From: an uncultured Parabacteroides sp.
GTDB lineage: Bacteria; Bacteroidota; Bacteroidia; Bacteroidales; Tannerellaceae
Direction of reading: 5' to 3'
DNA: 52,640 nt
Assembly (NCBI GenBank): GCA_949298575.1
Contig: CASFXH010000016.1
Location: forward strand, 1-52,640
Part shown: positions 52,420 through 52,640 of the stretch, one piece after another
Layout: the number at the start of each line of letters is the position of its first letter
Position numbering within the stretch: the first letter of the stretch is position 1
The notes under the pieces: generated by a model
Seen by the model: only the letters and a program-made list of their open reading frames with translations
The model's database searches: none
Told to the model about the DNA's origin: nothing
Translations under genes and position numbers: made by a program

Positions 52420-52640
52420 ATGGATGATATTGTAATACCTTACTGCGTTCCGGAACAGGAAGAACATTCGTTTTTCTTCATTGACCAACGCATCAAGATA
52501 GAACTCGAAGCTAAATTGCACCGGCACGAGGCGTGGGAGTTGTATTATGTCGTACACGGTTACGGAAACCGAATGGCGGGCGATACCCTTCAGCCCTTTA
52601 CTGCCGGCGATGTTGCCTTATTGCCTCCGTCCATGCCTCA
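52420..52640 (+). CDS. AraC family regulator, N-terminal part (cut by window end)
   Basis: An open frame from ATG 52420 runs off the window, with 73 codons visible. LHRHEAWELYYVVHGYGNRM and FTAGDVALLPPSMP are typical of the cupin sensing domain of AraC regulators. It is divergent from the nitroreductase gene, a common regulator/target layout. The DNA-binding part is outside the window; the fragment at 51463 on the other side of the nitroreductase could be a lost copy of a similar regulator. Confidence 0.8.
   Translation, partial: MDDIVIPYCVPEQEEHSFFFIDQRIKIELEAKLHRHEAWELYYVVHGYGNRMAGDTLQPFTAGDVALLPPSMP

Overview
The window looks like chromosomal DNA from a Bacteroidales bacterium, most like Parabacteroides. 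The species is my inference; no search was possible. Supporting signs are promoters with the Bacteroidetes -7 box (TAnnTTTG or TAnnTTCG) and few Shine-Dalgarno sites, a DUF4270-type lipoprotein, a B12-dependent ribonucleotide reductase, a starch-binding 4-alpha-glucanotransferase, lone LytTR regulators, an Rpn-family nuclease and a mosaic surface-polysaccharide locus.

Layout. (1) 0.4-3.3 kb: accessory DNA with an Rpn/PD-(D/E)XK gene carrying a 12-bp internal repeat, an unknown gene, a decayed gap, and a fusion of a nucleotidyltransferase with a TIR-like/deoxyribosyltransferase-like domain. (2) 3.3-14.8 kb: a one-directional polysaccharide locus (flippase, SDR, MenD-like TPP enzyme, pyruvyltransferase, UDP-GlcNAc 2-epimerase, EpsG-like polymerase, GT4, WbsX-like protein, GT2). 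Its middle is strikingly AT-rich. (3) 14.8-16.2 kb: a PIN toxin/antitoxin pair and gene debris. (4) 16.3-31 kb: a GC-richer core with a TPR protein, dnaA, nrdJ, malQ, a LptF/LptG-type permease, tgt, a beta-propeller lipoprotein, an aldose epimerase and a flavin reductase. (5) 31.5-37.3 kb: an acetyltransferase with an AraC regulator, then a four-gene operon that carries chorismate to phenylalanine and tyrosine. That operon is preceded by a complete transcription attenuator with a Phe/Tyr-rich leader peptide. (6) 37.5-42.3 kb: a LytTR regulator, an outer-membrane protein, a DUF4270 lipoprotein, a Kelch lipoprotein and a DUF4907-like lipoprotein. (7) 42.4-50.2 kb: a phospho-signalling island with LytTR, two FHA proteins with zinc ribbons, a small acidic protein, a PP2C phosphatase, a transmembrane Ser/Thr kinase, a barrel-like protein and an Fn3/Kelch lipoprotein. 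(8) 50.2-52.6 kb: serine acetyltransferase, an AraC fragment, a nitroreductase and the 5' end of a divergent AraC gene.

Three things stand out. The Phe/Tyr attenuator can be read base by base. The kinase/phosphatase/FHA island contains an 84-residue acidic protein with Thr-x-x-Asp motifs, a plausible phospho-ligand for the neighbouring FHA domains. Four gene-free gaps hold tandem arrays whose periods are 41, 42, 21 and 22 bp, about two or four turns of DNA, built around small palindromes; three of the four lie between convergent genes.
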